IMG/VR virus record: IMGVR_UViG_3300010354_000886
Coordinates: 1-20,303 of that record
Direction: 5' to 3' (one strand)
Source of the DNA: a virus
Length of the DNA: 20,303 nt
The position numbers were made by a program, and so were the translations under genes. The number at the start of each line of letters is the position of its first letter. The first letter of the stretch is position 1. Shown piece after piece: positions 20,293 to 20,303 of the stretch. Under the pieces are notes generated by a model. The model searched no databases. It saw only the letters and a program-made list of their open reading frames with translations, and was not told where the DNA came from.

Positions 20293-20303
20293 CTAGTTTG
20301 CCG
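20293..20303 (-). promoter_or_regulatory. Leader element at the window edge, CGGCAAACTAG
   Basis: Its CTAG ends 22 nt before GTG 20270. The copy touches the right end of the window, so its full context is not visible. Confidence 0.55.

Noticed and set aside
1-20303. CRISPR arrays, tRNA genes, insertion sequences or an attachment site
   Set aside because: I saw no regularly spaced repeats, no cloverleaf with a conserved T-arm, no transposase and no integrase. A tRNA or repeat scan was not possible here.

Overview
The window is a GC-rich stretch of a tailed double-stranded DNA virus (or prophage) with a long-tailed, siphovirus-like plan. It holds the capsid, head-tail connector, tail, tail-fibre and lysis modules. 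The host is probably a unicellular cyanobacterium of the Synechococcus/Cyanobium kind. That is an inference from the endolysin architecture (GH24 lysozyme plus a C39-like domain), the style of the fibre and connector proteins, and the near absence of Shine-Dalgarno sequences at starts. It is not proven from this sequence alone. No portal, terminase, integrase, replication or tRNA genes lie in the window; packaging genes would be expected beyond the right edge.

Almost everything is on the minus strand and reads right to left. The order is: scaffold-like coiled-coil protein (20270-19527), major capsid protein (19489-18437), putative decoration protein (18332-17919), a rho-independent terminator, a small Ala/Glu-rich protein (17820-17659), a DnaT-like/connector protein (17641-17072), a sigma-factor-like protein (17008-16445), the tail tube protein (16425-15664) and a second terminator. 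A two-gene cassette on the PLUS strand follows (14712-15607, neck/head-closure type). Then the minus strand resumes with a 999-aa tape measure, a distal-tail-like protein, a 1012-aa tail tip/adhesin with a C-terminal LamG-like domain, a small tail protein, a second LamG-type fibre and an 80-aa helical protein. Next comes a tail assembly chaperone pair joined by a -1 ribosomal frameshift, a tail-terminator-like protein fused to a beta domain, a 69-aa protein, a repeat-containing fibre, a 132-aa fibre-associated protein and a third adhesin. A holin-like one-TM protein, a small membrane protein and a truncated endolysin at the left edge complete the window.

Four things stand out. (1) A programmed -1 frameshift: A AAA AAG with a GGAGG 7 nt upstream (5529-5547), laid out like the E. 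coli dnaX signal. It produces a 390-aa G-GT-type chaperone, encoded far downstream of the tape measure and not just before it. (2) A recurrent element, consensus GG(A/C)AA(A/C/T)CTAGG in the sense of the gene, sits 16-23 nt (mostly 20-23) upstream of about a dozen start codons. It is present on both strands at the divergent gene pair, where two copies form a perfect inverted repeat. (3) A sigma-like protein with region 2/3 similarity and no region 4 lies between head and tail genes; it could be the factor that reads element (2), which is inference. (4) Perfect short hairpins, many with GNA triloops, are in clear excess between and inside genes.

Genes are packed with gaps of a few bases or 1-4 nt overlaps. 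No gap exceeds about 105 nt.
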